From Parafilimonas sp. (lineage in GTDB: Bacteria > Bacteroidota > Bacteroidia > Chitinophagales > Chitinophagaceae): DNA of 5,633 bases. Made by a program: the position numbers and the translations under genes. A model generated the notes under the pieces. The model saw only the letters and a program-made list of their open reading frames with translations, searched no databases and was not told where the DNA came from. The stretch lies in contig JAICKT010000303.1 of the NCBI GenBank assembly GCA_025927795.1, forward strand, positions 1 to 5,633, in the 5' to 3' direction. Positions 5,175 through 5,633 of this stretch are shown here, piece after piece (position 1 is the stretch's first letter; each line of letters begins with the position of its first letter).

Positions 5175-5633
5175 ATGAAAATAGCATTGATTGGTTACGG
5201 CAAAATGGGTAAAGCCATCGAAAAAATTGCAATAGTAAATGGTGATGAAATTGTTTTAAAAATATCATTATCAAATAAAGAATTATTTACTGATGAGAAT
5301 ATTAAAAAAGCAAATGTTGCAATTGAATTTACCAATCCGCACAGCGCCGTTGAAAATATAAAAAAATGTATTGGCGCAGGCGTGCCTGTTGTTAGTGGCT
5401 CTACAGGCTGGTTAAAGCAAATGGATGAAGTAAAGAATTATTGCAAAGAAAAAAACGGCTGCTTTTTATATGCAAGTAATTTTAGTATTGGTGTAAATAT
5501 TTTTTTTGAAGTGAATAAATATCTCGCTGGCTTAATGAGCAAACAAAAAGATTATGAAGCAAGCATTGAAGAAATTCACCACACACAAAAAAAAGATGCA
5601 CCCAGCGGAACAGCTATAACGATTGCAGAGCAA
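5175..5633 (+). CDS. dapB: 4-hydroxy-tetrahydrodipicolinate reductase, 3' end missing
   Basis: The first 153 codons of DapB run into the window edge; bacterial DapB is usually 240-270 residues. DapB reduces 4-hydroxy-tetrahydrodipicolinate with NAD(P)H in the cytoplasm, on the diaminopimelate branch leading to lysine and peptidoglycan. The Rossmann dinucleotide-binding motif GYGKMGK is at residues 7-13. EFTNPHSAVEN (51-61) and GSTGW (75-79) line the cofactor site, and ASNFSIGVN (100-108) marks the junction to the catalytic domain. The signature HHTQKKDAPSGTA (135-147) contains the catalytic H135/H136 pair, K139 and the substrate-binding DAPSGTA loop, so the visible part is intact. The segment after the Rossmann motif is short compared with E. 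coli DapB, consistent with the compact Bacteroidetes form. The ATG at 5175 sits immediately before the Rossmann strand. In related genomes lepB often follows, but that would lie outside the window. Confidence 0.96.
   Translation, partial: MKIALIGYGKMGKAIEKIAIVNGDEIVLKISLSNKELFTDENIKKANVAIEFTNPHSAVENIKKCIGAGVPVVSGSTGWLKQMDEVKNYCKEKNGCFLYASNFSIGVNIFFEVNKYLAGLMSKQKDYEASIEEIHHTQKKDAPSGTAITIAEQ

Overview
The window is AT-rich and looks like chromosomal DNA from a Bacteroidetes species, most likely of the Chitinophagaceae/Sphingobacteriia type. This rests on five signs: the gene order parA, parB, DUF5683-like, (insert), dapB; starts with little Shine-Dalgarno character; TAnnTTTG-like promoter boxes close to start codons; an A/T-biased third codon position; and an intergenic palindromic repeat of a type I associate with this phylum. 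Assignment below phylum is inference.

Layout. On the minus strand, positions 1-1129 hold the N-terminal 376 codons of a membrane-anchored metallophosphoesterase whose 3' end lies outside the window. A 291-base divergent intergenic region (1130-1420) follows. It contains a candidate promoter for each direction and, between them, an imperfect inverted-repeat element. All later genes are on the plus strand. They are a UPF0173 metallo-beta-lactamase-fold hydrolase (1421-2104), parA (2134-2934), parB (3006-3929), a DUF5683-type exported/membrane protein that starts directly after the parB stop (3931-4587), a small four-helix membrane protein of unknown function (4672-5094), a strong intrinsic terminator (5115-5145), and the first 153 codons of dapB (5175 to the window end).

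How the genes fit together. ParA and ParB are the chromosomal partition ATPase and its CTP-dependent DNA-clamp partner. The DUF5683-type gene is tightly coupled to parB and may be co-translated with it. DapB makes the diaminopimelate/lysine precursor needed for peptidoglycan. The cluster therefore places chromosome segregation beside envelope synthesis, an arrangement I know from Bacteroidetes, where lepB often follows dapB. The small membrane gene sits between the DUF5683-type gene and dapB with its own candidate promoter and terminator, so it looks like an insertion into the conserved order and separates dapB transcriptionally from the par genes.

Most of the window is housekeeping. I see no phage, IS transposase, CRISPR array, tRNA, rRNA or defence system. 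The points most worth a second look are the DUF5683-type gene coupled to parB, the inserted four-helix membrane gene, and the two intergenic repeat structures.
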